The notes: generated by a model not told the origin, from the letters alone. A stretch of 8,548 nt of DNA from Candidatus Acetothermia bacterium (GCA_003650505.1 QMQL01000027.1:1-8548); one strand, 5' to 3'. Numbered from the stretch's first letter, positions 1 through 6,954 are shown. Numbers and translations are program-made.

Positions 1-911
1 GCCCTTATCTCGGCGCGGATGTAGTCCTCGAGGCTCATCCCCGCCGGTATCGCGAGGTCGAATGCCTGAAGAAACGGCCGGAATGGCTTTTCCACCCTTG
101 CCATTCCGCTGGCGAGCGCTTCGCTGACGACGCGGTAGGGATCGGCCTTGTAATGGTCTTCGGCGTAGTGGGAGGGATAGAGCATCGGGGAGATGAAGTC
201 GACGTATTCGGCCACGTCCTCGAGCGACTGGCCGATCGGATCGATCAGCTTCTCGTTCCATCCCCATAGTACGCGGCCGAACAGGTCGGCCGAGAGCACG
301 ACCCGGCTCGAGAGGAGCCTCCTGGCGGAATCGAGGAACCGGCCGATCGCCGCGTAGCGCTCCTGGTAGATCGGGGCGAGGGTTCCGCCGTCCGGATAGC
401 GGATGTAGTCGAACTGGATCTCGTCGAAACCGAGGTTTGCGACCTCGTTCGCTATCGCGAGGTTGTAGGAGACGACCGTCTCGTCATCCGGGGAGACCCA
501 GGAACCTTTGATGCCCAACCTCCGAGCGAGGATCGGGTCGTAGAACGCGACCTGCCGGGCGATCAGGTAGAACCCCTGAGCGCGAAGCTCGGGGATGATC
601 CGCTCCAGATCGATCCTGTCGACCGCTGCGCCGATCTCGCGGGCGAACGGGATCTCCGTCCGGTAGGTGACCTCTCCGTGCATATTCTTCACGTTTATCA
701 CGAGGGCATCTATCTTCCCCGCCTCTCGTGCTGCCAGCACGCCCCCCATGATCCCGCCGTTCTTCAGGGCGTAAGAAGTGAGATAGATGCCGACGTGCCC
801 CGCACCCGGATCGGCCGGAGGGACCTGCGCCCCGCGATCGAAGGAGAGGAAGCCGAATACGACGAGGATCAGGGACGCAACGATGGCAAGCGCCGATTTC
901 GAGCGGGGCAT
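1..911 (-). CDS. DUF4015-type putative glycoside hydrolase, membrane-anchored, C-terminus cut off by window edge
   Basis: 303 codons are visible before the window ends, so the C-terminal part is missing. Residues about 6-22 form a hydrophobic segment after MPRSK, a signal anchor or signal peptide, so the domain should lie outside the cytoplasm. The body, from about residue 39 (GHVGIYLTSYALKNG), matches the DUF4015 (PF13200) TIM-barrel glycoside-hydrolase-like family. Visible hallmarks are FDEIQFDYIRYPDG at 162-175, SADLFGRVLWG at 207-217, SPMLYPSHY at 241-249 and the FLQAF strand at 280-284. The acidic residues in FDEIQFDYIRYPD are the likely active-site area. Substrate is unknown; family members are only annotated as putative glycosidases. 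ATG at 911 is the most upstream possible start because an in-frame TAA lies four codons before it (923-921). There is no Shine-Dalgarno; a TATAAT-like box is placed so that transcription could begin on the A of the ATG. It is divergent from the beta-helix gene. Confidence 0.88.
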   Translation of the reverse strand, partial: MPRSKSALAIVASLILVVFGFLSFDRGAQVPPADPGAGHVGIYLTSYALKNGGIMGGVLAAREAGKIDALVINVKNMHGEVTYRTEIPFAREIGAAVDRIDLERIIPELRAQGFYLIARQVAFYDPILARRLGIKGSWVSPDDETVVSYNLAIANEVANLGFDEIQFDYIRYPDGGTLAPIYQERYAAIGRFLDSARRLLSSRVVLSADLFGRVLWGWNEKLIDPIGQSLEDVAEYVDFISPMLYPSHYAEDHYKADPYRVVSEALASGMARVEKPFRPFLQAFDLAIPAGMSLEDYIRAEIR

Positions 912-923
912 GTCCGGATATTA
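911..923 (-). promoter_or_regulatory. Possible -10 box for a leaderless transcript of the DUF4015 gene
   Basis: Reading the minus strand, TAATAT occupies 923-918 and is followed by six bases before the A of the start ATG at 911. That is exactly the usual -7 to +1 distance, so the transcript could begin at the start codon. No AGGAGG-like sequence precedes this ATG, unlike most genes in the window, which fits leaderless translation. The corresponding -35 position (about TTCTCT) is poor, so this is inference from spacing. Confidence 0.35.
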
Positions 924-974
924 GCCCCGGGTGAGGCGAGAGAACATCCTCGCGGTCTTGCTGACAGGGGACGG

Positions 975-1009
975 ATGGGACATAGGAGGCGGACCGATAC
1001 GCGTCCCAT
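975..1009. repeat. Inverted repeat ATGGGAC / GTCCCAT in the divergent intergenic region
   Basis: ATGGGAC at 975-981 and its exact reverse complement GTCCCAT at 1003-1009 are separated by 21 bases. The pair lies between the divergent DUF4015 and beta-helix genes, 60-100 bases upstream of either start. It could be a split operator for a dimeric regulator. It has no following T-run, so it is not a terminator. The rest of 912-1166 holds only the two promoter candidates and one ribosome binding site; I see no small gene there. Confidence 0.35.
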
Positions 1010-1078
1010 TCACAACATCCACACCTCAGGTTCACACCGCTGACAATGGAGATGTGTAGTCTCGATCGAATCATCTAA

Positions 1079-1107
1079 TTGTCGGTGAGGCGTAGCGCGG
1101 CTACAAT
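1079..1107 (+). promoter_or_regulatory. Sigma70-type promoter for the beta-helix gene
   Basis: TTGTCG (1079-1084) and TACAAT (1102-1107) are separated by exactly 17 bases. The -35 matches TTGACA at four of six positions and the -10 matches TATAAT at five of six. Transcription would begin near 1114, giving a leader of about 50 bases that ends in AAAAGGAG. Confidence 0.6.
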
Positions 1108-1150
1108 CTCCGAACGGTTGAGATTTTCGGGTGGTTGTCATCCGGGCAAA

Positions 1151-1155
1151 AGGAG
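1151..1155 (+). promoter_or_regulatory. Shine-Dalgarno of the beta-helix gene, with two possible in-frame starts
   Basis: AGGAG in the context AAAAGGAG lies 11 bases before ATG 1167 and 5 bases before an in-frame GTG at 1161. The GTG start would only add Val/Met-Ile to the protein. An out-of-frame ATG-TGA start-stop pair also sits at 1159-1164. The ATG is preferred because it gives a standard signal peptide beginning MNK, but the GTG has the better spacing. Confidence 0.6.
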
Positions 1156-1166
1156 CATATGTGATA

Positions 1167-3068
1167 ATGAACAAGTTGATGCTTGTTGCGGTGATGCTGA
1201 TTGTGGTCGGCGCCGGCGTGGCTGGTCTCGCCGATACGCGCGGACCGATAACGATCCTGTCGGATGCCGATTTCACGGCGGTAAACGGGGTCGTGTCCGG
1301 GAGCGGGACGGGCGACGATCCCTACGTGATAGCCGGTTGGGAGATCGCGGTCGGCGATGAGGGGTTCTACGGGGTGCGGGTCGAGAACGTCGAAGCATCG
1401 TTCGTGCTGCGCGGCCTCGTCATCCGCGGCGCGACGGGCCCGGGCGGAGCGGCGATCAGGATCGGATTCGCCTCCAGCGGGAGGGTCGAGGGGTGCACGA
1501 TCACGGAATCGGTGAACGGGATCGAGATCGTCTCCTCCACCGGGATTTCGGTGAGAAACTCCGTCCTCTACGTGACCGGCCGCGGGCTCCGCGTCCTCGG
1601 CGAGACTCCGGAGGAGTACAGGCTCGACATCGACGATTCTAACCTCCTGAACGACTCGCCGATCCTCTACTACTACGGCCTCGATGGGGACACGATCGAT
1701 GGGAAGAAGGGCACGCACATTACGGTTGCCGACAGCAGGAACGTCACGATATCGAACAATGAGGTGGTAAACGGCGATGGGATCGAGCTTGCGTTCGTCA
1801 CCGACTCCGTGGTGGAGAAGAACGCCGTCCATCGGACGAGCCCGGTCCTGACCGACCATGGGATCCTCCTCTATCGCTCGGATCGGAATGCGATCAGGGG
1901 GAATGCCCTCTGGAACAACAGGCTCGCCGGGATCCAGCTCGCCCTCTCATCCGGTAATACGGTGGAGGAGAACACCGTCTATGCCAACGATACGGGGGTC
2001 AGGCTGATCGGATCGGATGCAAATACGGTCACCGAGAACGACCTCTTCGCCAACGCGACCGGGGTCTACCTCGGTGGCGGCTCGAGCGACAATACGATCC
2101 TCGGTAACGTCATCCACCACGAGAACACGAAGGAGGGGATCTCCCTCGATATCGCAAGCGGGAACAGGGTCGAGCAGAACGGTCTCACCGACTGTGAGAT
2201 CGGGATCGTCCTATCGAGCGGGGCGACGGGGAACGCCGTCATCGCCAACACGATCGTCGCCGGTTCCTACGGTATCGCCAACTCCGGTTCGGCAAACGAT
2301 TTCGAGGACAACCTCCTCGCCCAGCAGACGCGGGGGATGATCTTCCCTGAGACATATGGAACGACGACGCGGGACAACATCGTCCGCCACAACGTCTTCG
2401 CCGACAACAGTCATCACCTCTACCTGAACATCGATTCGACCGGGAACCGGATCTCCGAGAACGCCTTCCTCGGGGACTCGATCTCCCTCGTCTTCGATCA
2501 CGGAACCGGAAACATCTGGACGGCCGATGGGGTCGGGAACTACTGGGGGGATACGGCACTCGTCGACGATGACGGGGACGGGATCGGCGATCAGCCGGTC
2601 ACGGTCTACCCGGCGGCGGTCGAAGATACGGCGCCGTTGATGAACATGGACCCGGCCCCGGCCGGGGTCGGGATATTGAGCGCCCTTCCGACCGAGGTGA
2701 TCACGATCGACCTTCCGAGCGGCGATTCCGTCGAGATCACCGTCCTCCGGGCCGACCGGGGGCACGAGCGCTGGGTCGGGTTCCGTGGCTTCCCGGCCGA
2801 TCTCCTCTCCGGTTTCGCCGGGATCCTGTTCGTATTCGACACGCAGGACGAGCGGCGGTTCACGATGGTCACCGTCCCGTTCGATCTCGATGTCGCCTTC
2901 TTCGATGAGGATGGGGACCTCGTCGGGGCAGCCACGATGACGGCGAACAGCGAGGACTTGTACACGGCGGATGGCCCGTTCAAATATGCGATCGAGCTTC
3001 CGGCCGGGCGGCTATCCGACCTCGGGATCGGGGAGGGGGCGCGGCTCGTTCTCCGGACCGGGGGATAG
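1167..3068 (+). CDS. Secreted NosD-like right-handed beta-helix protein with C-terminal DUF192-like domain
   Basis: 633 residues. Residues 1 to about 22 (MNKLMLVAVMLIVVGAGVAGLA) are a Sec signal peptide. Next comes the NosD-type opening, NGVVSGSGTGDDPYVIAGWEI. Residues about 45-455 are a series of ~23-residue PbH1/CASH turns of the pattern N-x-I/V-x-x-N...G-I/V-x-L, which form a right-handed parallel beta-helix. The NosD closing signature follows: GNYWGD at 457-462 and the calcium-site-like DDDGDGIGD at 467-475. The C-terminal domain, about 523-631, resembles DUF192 (PF02643): RWVGFRGF, then GILFVFD at 552-558, a central strand in place of the usual FWMKNT, DLDVAFFDEDGDLV, and a YAIELPAGRLSDLGIGEGARLVL ending. 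NosD itself is a periplasmic helper of nitrous-oxide reductase copper-site assembly, but no other nos gene is nearby, so I do not call it nosD. A polysaccharide-binding or surface role is as likely. Its end overlaps the convergent GNAT-like gene by 57 bases. Confidence 0.88.
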   Translation: MNKLMLVAVMLIVVGAGVAGLADTRGPITILSDADFTAVNGVVSGSGTGDDPYVIAGWEIAVGDEGFYGVRVENVEASFVLRGLVIRGATGPGGAAIRIGFASSGRVEGCTITESVNGIEIVSSTGISVRNSVLYVTGRGLRVLGETPEEYRLDIDDSNLLNDSPILYYYGLDGDTIDGKKGTHITVADSRNVTISNNEVVNGDGIELAFVTDSVVEKNAVHRTSPVLTDHGILLYRSDRNAIRGNALWNNRLAGIQLALSSGNTVEENTVYANDTGVRLIGSDANTVTENDLFANATGVYLGGGSSDNTILGNVIHHENTKEGISLDIASGNRVEQNGLTDCEIGIVLSSGATGNAVIANTIVAGSYGIANSGSANDFEDNLLAQQTRGMIFPETYGTTTRDNIVRHNVFADNSHHLYLNIDSTGNRISENAFLGDSISLVFDHGTGNIWTADGVGNYWGDTALVDDDGDGIGDQPVTVYPAAVEDTAPLMNMDPAPAGVGILSALPTEVITIDLPSGDSVEITVLRADRGHERWVGFRGFPADLLSGFAGILFVFDTQDERRFTMVTVPFDLDVAFFDEDGDLVGAATMTANSEDLYTADGPFKYAIELPAGRLSDLGIGEGARLVLRTGG

Positions 3069-3617
3069 CTGGTCCGGATCCTCGCAGTAGAAGATCTGAT
3101 AGACGAGGCGGTCGAGGACTTCCTGCTTGAATTCGATATCGAGCCCGCGGCTGACGAACGCTGGCAGGCGCTGACGGAGCGTCTCTGAGTAATCGACGGC
3201 GAGGATGCTGTCGCGCCCGAGGGAGGTGAGGGCCTCCTGTAGCAGCTTCGCCCCGATCCGGCGGAGGTCCTGGTGCTTCGGGTCGATGACCACGGCGGGG
3301 AGGTAGTAGATCTTCCCCGCGGCGACCGGATCGGGATAGCGTTCCTCGAAGTAGGCGGCGTTCACCCATGGGACCTTGTGCAAGGCATTGGTCAGGAGCG
3401 TCACCCCGACGAGCTCGTCTCTCACGTAAACGAGGAACTTCCGGAAGTCCCCGTCTTGGAGGACCGTTTCAAACTGGGCAGCGCTGAATCCGCCGTGGTG
3501 GATCGGCGTCCGGCGATTGAGCGCAGCAAATCCGTTCCGATAGATCGACCACAGACGGAGGCGCGCCGCTGAATCCGTGATCACGGATTCCTCCACGACC
3601 GTTATCTCATCGGGCAT
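3012..3617 (-). CDS. GNAT-like N-acyltransferase family protein, substrate unknown
   Basis: 201 residues, cytoplasmic, no signal or membrane segment. The order of elements fits a single GNAT fold. An N-terminal helical part precedes the strand KFLVYVRDELVGVTLLTN at about 60-77, a VPWVNAAYFEERYP segment, then the core strand YYLPAVVIDPKHQDLRRIGAKLL. In that last element the usual acetyl-CoA loop (R/Q-x-x-G-x-G/A) is degenerate, reading QDLRRIGAK. Loss of the glycine-rich loop lowers confidence in catalytic acetyl transfer. The start ATG follows a strong AGGAGG by 5 bases, and the stop of upp (TGA, 3632-3630) runs straight into that Shine-Dalgarno, so this is the last gene of the tldD-pmbA-upp operon. 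The last ~17 residues (PGPENEPRPLPDPEVG) are proline and acid rich, look disordered, and are the part encoded opposite the end of the beta-helix gene. Confidence 0.6.
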   Translation of the reverse strand: MPDEITVVEESVITDSAARLRLWSIYRNGFAALNRRTPIHHGGFSAAQFETVLQDGDFRKFLVYVRDELVGVTLLTNALHKVPWVNAAYFEERYPDPVAAGKIYYLPAVVIDPKHQDLRRIGAKLLQEALTSLGRDSILAVDYSETLRQRLPAFVSRGLDIEFKQEVLDRLVYQIFYCEDPDQLSPGPENEPRPLPDPEVG

Positions 3618-3632
3618 CGCTCCCTCCTCTCA
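3618..3632 (-). promoter_or_regulatory. Stop/Shine-Dalgarno junction between upp and the GNAT-like gene
   Basis: The minus strand reads TGAGAGGAGGGAGCG then ATG. The upp stop codon TGA is followed at once by GAGAGGAGGG, with AGGAGG 5 bases before the next start. The first 13 bases are identical to the pmbA-upp junction. This layout supports ribosome re-initiation or coupled translation. Confidence 0.7.
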
Positions 3633-4253
3633 GGTCCCGAAGATCCGATCGCCGGCGTCCCCGAGGCCGGGGAGGATGTACCCGTCCTCGTTCAGTCTCC
3701 GGTCGAGGGCAGCGGTGTAGATCGGGACGTCCGGGTGGGTGGTTGAATAGGCCTTCACCCCTTCCGGTGCGGCGACGAGGCAGAGGAAGCGGATCTTCCT
3801 TCCTCCCTCCCGCTTGATGATGTCGGTCGCCGCGATCGCGCTCCCTCCGGTGGCGAGCATCGGATCGACGAGGATGATCTCGGCCTCTTTGAGGTCGGGC
3901 GGGAGCTTGCAGTAGTACTCGACCGGCCGCAATGTCTTCGGGTCGCGATAGAGGCCGATATGCCCGACCTTGGCCGTTGGGATCAGGTCGAGGACGGTCG
4001 ACAACATCCCGGTTCCAGCGCGGAGGATCGGGACGAGGACGACTGATGTGGAGAGGATCTCCCCGGTCGTCCGCTCGAGCGGTGTTTCGACCTCGACCTT
4101 CCGGAGCGGGTAGTCGCGGGTGATCTCGTAGACCATCAGAGCCGTCAGCTCCGAGAGGAGTCTCCGGAACGTCTCGTTGTCGGTCCGCGCATCCCGCATC
4201 CGGGTCAGCTTGCTTCGGATCAGCGGATGGTCGAGGACATTAAGTCGCTCCAA
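3630..4253 (-). CDS. upp: Uracil phosphoribosyltransferase
   Basis: Converts uracil and PRPP to UMP and pyrophosphate in the cytoplasm (pyrimidine salvage). With the TTG start at 4253 the protein has 207 residues, the normal family length (B. subtilis and E. coli about 208-209). It starts MERLNVLDHPLIRSKLTRMRD, aligning well with the family N-terminus (DHPLxxxKLTxxR). The phosphoribosyltransferase PRPP loop VDPMLATGGSA is at 129-139, LRAGTG at 78-83, and the uracil-binding C-terminus GYILPGLGDAGDRIFGT is at 191-207. A GTG five codons upstream (4268) is also in frame and overlaps the pmbA stop. That choice would place the Shine-Dalgarno inside the coding sequence and add residues the family lacks. 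TTG follows AGGAGG by 4 bases, so it is preferred. Third gene of the operon. Confidence 0.95.
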   Translation of the reverse strand: MERLNVLDHPLIRSKLTRMRDARTDNETFRRLLSELTALMVYEITRDYPLRKVEVETPLERTTGEILSTSVVLVPILRAGTGMLSTVLDLIPTAKVGHIGLYRDPKTLRPVEYYCKLPPDLKEAEIILVDPMLATGGSAIAATDIIKREGGRKIRFLCLVAAPEGVKAYSTTHPDVPIYTAALDRRLNEDGYILPGLGDAGDRIFGT

Positions 4254-4267
4254 TCTCCCTCCTCTCA
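4254..4267 (-). promoter_or_regulatory. Stop/Shine-Dalgarno junction between pmbA and upp, decides the TTG start
   Basis: The minus strand reads TGAGAGGAGGGAGA then TTG. The pmbA stop TGA (4267-4265) directly abuts GAGAGGAGGG; AGGAGG (4263-4258) lies 4 bases before TTG 4253. The same 13-base string occurs at the next junction of the operon. Confidence 0.7.
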
Positions 4268-5581
4268 CTCCCCCGCGACCCGGAGGGAGTCGACGAGGAT
4301 GTATGGGACCGGCCCGCCGGGGAGCATCCCCCCGAGACCGAGCCTCCTCTCCCGGCTGACCGCAGCGACATCCTTGAAGTCCTTGTAGATGTTCCCCGAG
4401 ATCATCGTCCGATCGAGCCGGCCGACGACCTTCCCGTTCTTGATGTGGAAACCGATCGCCTGGACGGCGAACTCGCCCTGCGGGTAGTTCCCGGAGTGGA
4501 ACCCCATCCCGCCGGTGACGAGGAGCCCCTCGTCGAGGGAGGAGATCATCTCCCGGTAGGGGGTATCCCCCGGTTCCACGGTGATGTTCACCGGCCAGGG
4601 GTTCGGCCTCGTCTCCGTCCCCCCGCCGAACAGCTCCCGTTTCAGCCCGTTCCCGGTCGACGGCCGGCCGAGGGCGGCACCGGTCCGCAGGTCGGTCAGG
4701 TAGTCGGTGAGAACGCCCGCATCGAGAAGCGGCCTCCGCCGGCAGGGGACACCTTCGTCGTCGAACGGCCGCGATCCCGGATCCCCGTCCCGGAGCGGGT
4801 CATCGATCACCGTCAGCCGTTCGGATACGATCCTCTCCCCGATTTTGTCGATCAACGGGGAGGTCCCCTTCTCCACCGCCTCCCCGCTCAGCCCGGCGGC
4901 GAGGGGGAGGAGGAAGAGGTAGGCCGCTTCCGGTGCGAGGATGATCGGGAGCCTCCCTGTCTTCGGGGTCGACTTGTTCTCGGTCCAACCGTACCACTCG
5001 AGGAACTCGTCAATCAACGCGGGGTCGAGATCGAGCGGAGATACGGAGGCGTCCGACTTGTACACCCCGATCCCCGCCCCCTTTATCGGCGCGCCGAACC
5101 CGAGGGTCACCCGCGTCGAGGTGTCCCGGCCGGCGGCCCCAGCAGTCGTCTCGACGACGAGATCGCGCTTCGTGGCTCCCGCCACGATGAACAGGGGAAT
5201 CTCCGGTCGCTCCTCGGCGATCCTCTCCTTCACCCTCTCGCAGAGAGCGACGAGGTCGGCGCTTGTAAGGGCTTCGCTCCTTTTGTCGTAGTTTTCGACC
5301 GACTCGTAGTCCGCCTTCCCGGCGAACGAGAACCCGGCCTCGTCCCCGAACCTCGCCGCCTGTTTCGCCTGTTCGATCAGGCCCGGCTCCTCCGGGTTCA
5401 CCCCGTAGGTAGCCCCGAGCCTCGCGCCAGCGATGACGCGGAGGGCGACCGACGAGAGCTCGTCCTCGGTCATCCCCTGGAGACGATAGTTCTCATAGCG
5501 GACGGATATCGTGTGGTCCCGCTTCCAGTAGAGCTCGGCCCCGTCGACGCTTCTCCGCGCCTTCTCGATCAGCTCGTGCAT
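4265..5581 (-). CDS. pmbA: PmbA/TldE-family subunit of the TldD-TldE peptidase
   Basis: 438 residues, close to E. coli PmbA (450). It belongs to the TldD/PmbA family but lacks the HExxxH zinc motif, as expected for the non-catalytic TldE partner. Known work on E. coli shows that TldD and TldE form a heterodimer that trims unfolded peptides, matures microcin B17 and takes part in CcdA turnover. Family landmarks seen are FDDEGVPCRRRPLLDAGVL and STGNG in the middle, the VNITVEPGDTPYREMISSLDEGLLVTGGMGFHSG segment, GEFAVQAIGFHIKNGKVV and a C-terminal MLPGGPVPYILVDSLRVAGE. The start ATG (5581) shares its A with the tldD stop (TGATG), and GGGAGG inside the tldD end is 6 bases upstream. A longer reading frame to 5806 exists but overlaps tldD and reads as non-family sequence, so it was not used. 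Confidence 0.93.
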   Translation of the reverse strand: MHELIEKARRSVDGAELYWKRDHTISVRYENYRLQGMTEDELSSVALRVIAGARLGATYGVNPEEPGLIEQAKQAARFGDEAGFSFAGKADYESVENYDKRSEALTSADLVALCERVKERIAEERPEIPLFIVAGATKRDLVVETTAGAAGRDTSTRVTLGFGAPIKGAGIGVYKSDASVSPLDLDPALIDEFLEWYGWTENKSTPKTGRLPIILAPEAAYLFLLPLAAGLSGEAVEKGTSPLIDKIGERIVSERLTVIDDPLRDGDPGSRPFDDEGVPCRRRPLLDAGVLTDYLTDLRTGAALGRPSTGNGLKRELFGGGTETRPNPWPVNITVEPGDTPYREMISSLDEGLLVTGGMGFHSGNYPQGEFAVQAIGFHIKNGKVVGRLDRTMISGNIYKDFKDVAAVSRERRLGLGGMLPGGPVPYILVDSLRVAGE

Positions 5582-6954
5582 CAGACACCTCCCAGCGTGA
5601 CGCGATCGATCTTGATGTGGGGGGCGCCCTTCCCCGATTTGCGGTTCAGCTGCATCGGCATCCCCTTTCCGCATCCGCCCCTCTCCCCGAAGGAGAGATC
5701 GCTCCCGATCATCGAGATCGCCCTCAGGGTGGAGAAGAGCTCGCCGCTCATGTTTATGTCGCGGACCATCCCCCCGAGCCGGCCGTTCTCGATCCGGTAC
5801 CCCCATTGGGCGCCGAACGTGAACTGATCCCCCGAGGTCTGCCCTCCCCGGGCGCCGACGAGGTAGTAGCCGTCGTCGATCGATGCGACCATCTCCTCGA
5901 AGCTGGAGTTCCCCGGCTCGATGAAGATGTTCGACATCCGGACGATCGGGGTGAAGTGAGCGTCGACCGCTCGCATGTTTCCGGAGAGCGGCTCGCCGAA
6001 CTCGGCCGCCGTCTCGCGGGAGTGGAGCCGGCCGGTGAGGACCCCGTCCGTTATCAGGCGGGTCTTCACCCCAGCGACTCCCTCGTCGTCGATATCGTAG
6101 CTCCCCGGATGGCCGGGGATCGTCGGATCGTCGGTGACGTTAAGTATCTCCCTTCCGAGGGTGGTCCCGATCTTCAGCTTCTCCCGGAACGCCGGGTTGT
6201 TCTGGAGCCCGTCCGCCTCGGAGAGGTGGCCGAACGCCTCGTGGATGAAGACCGCCGCCTCGTCCGGATCGAGGATAACCGGGTAGATCCCGGCGCGGGG
6301 CGGGGAGGCGTCGAGGAGCTTGCGGGCGATGGCGACCCGCTCCATCAGCTCCTCGTCCCGATCGTACAGCCGGGAGAAGTCCTCGTTACCCCCGAATGCG
6401 AACCTGACCCGCTGAACGACGTTCCCCCTCTTGGTCACGATCCGGCCGAATATCCCGATGTTTAGAAGCTCGTACTCGATGATCGATCCCTCGCTGTTGA
6501 CGAACAGCCGCTTCGATCCGAACTCGTCGTATTCGGCCTCGCTCGTTAGGACATCCGGTTCGCGGAGGATCAGGTCGTTGTAGTGCCGGAGGAGCTCGAT
6601 CTTCTCCTCCAGCTTCACCGTCAGCGGATCGACCCTCGGGGAGACGGGGAATTCGCCGGTGACGACCGGCGCATCGGCGAGCCGGAGCGGCCGATCCCTC
6701 CCCTTGGCGGCGAGCCTTGCCGAGGCAAGGCTCGCATCGGCGATCGATCCGACCCTTCCGGGATCGGAGAACGATGCCGTCGCCTTCCCCCCGTCGGCGT
6801 AGACCCGGACGTGCCCGCCGGATGTGGCGTACGAGCTCACGAGCTCGAGGCGTTTCCCGCGGTAGGCGACCCTCGTCTTTTTGTTCTCTTCGTAGCGGAT
6901 GTCGGCGTAGTCGGCCGCGAGGTCGGCGACGATCCGCGCGAGTCTCTCTTTCAT
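5581..6954 (-). CDS. tldD: TldD zinc metallopeptidase subunit
   Basis: 457 residues (E. coli TldD 481). It is the catalytic partner of PmbA/TldE. The complex degrades short unstructured peptides reached through an inner cavity. The zinc motif HEAFGH is at 238-243: His238 and His243 are ligands and Glu239 the general base. The third ligand of the family corresponds to Cys428 in GGCGKGMPMQ. Other landmarks are AFGHLSEADGLQ, an NVTDDPTIPGHPGSYDIDDEG stretch, DGVLTGRLHSRETA, and the C-terminal segment GAPHIKIDRVTLGGV. No signal peptide, so cytoplasmic. The ATG follows GGTGAGAG, a modest Shine-Dalgarno. The gene has its own promoter in the 66-base gap after the lipoprotein gene, and heads the operon tldD-pmbA-upp-GNAT. 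Confidence 0.96.
   Translation of the reverse strand: MKERLARIVADLAADYADIRYEENKKTRVAYRGKRLELVSSYATSGGHVRVYADGGKATASFSDPGRVGSIADASLASARLAAKGRDRPLRLADAPVVTGEFPVSPRVDPLTVKLEEKIELLRHYNDLILREPDVLTSEAEYDEFGSKRLFVNSEGSIIEYELLNIGIFGRIVTKRGNVVQRVRFAFGGNEDFSRLYDRDEELMERVAIARKLLDASPPRAGIYPVILDPDEAAVFIHEAFGHLSEADGLQNNPAFREKLKIGTTLGREILNVTDDPTIPGHPGSYDIDDEGVAGVKTRLITDGVLTGRLHSRETAAEFGEPLSGNMRAVDAHFTPIVRMSNIFIEPGNSSFEEMVASIDDGYYLVGARGGQTSGDQFTFGAQWGYRIENGRLGGMVRDINMSGELFSTLRAISMIGSDLSFGERGGCGKGMPMQLNRKSGKGAPHIKIDRVTLGGV
5582..5593 (-). promoter_or_regulatory. Shine-Dalgarno of pmbA inside the end of tldD, TGATG overlap
   Basis: GGGAGG (5593-5588) lies within the last codons of tldD (Leu-Gly-Gly) and 6 bases before the pmbA ATG. 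The tldD TGA and pmbA ATG overlap by one base. This supports translational coupling and matched amounts of the two subunits. Confidence 0.75.

Noticed and set aside
484..1074. 196-codon minus-strand frame and 121-codon plus-strand frame over the start of the DUF4015 gene
   Set aside because: Both are in other frames of a gene with clear DUF4015 motifs, and their compositions are typical shadows.
1167..3068. Calling the beta-helix gene nosD
   Set aside because: No nosZ, nosF, nosY or other nitrous-oxide genes are nearby, and the C-terminal domain differs; the NosD-type fold is widespread in unrelated surface proteins.
2950..3150. Intrinsic terminators for the two convergent units
   Set aside because: No GC-rich stem followed by a T-run could be found on either strand around the overlap.
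4265..5806. 513-codon version of pmbA
   Set aside because: The extra 75 N-terminal residues overlap tldD in another frame and are not family-like; ATG 5581 has a Shine-Dalgarno and the TGATG overlap.
4445..6465. Long plus-strand open frames (460 and 282 codons) opposite pmbA and tldD
   Set aside because: They lie entirely antisense to two strongly conserved genes, are rich in Arg/Pro/Gly as expected from GC-rich shadow frames, and show no recognisable domain.
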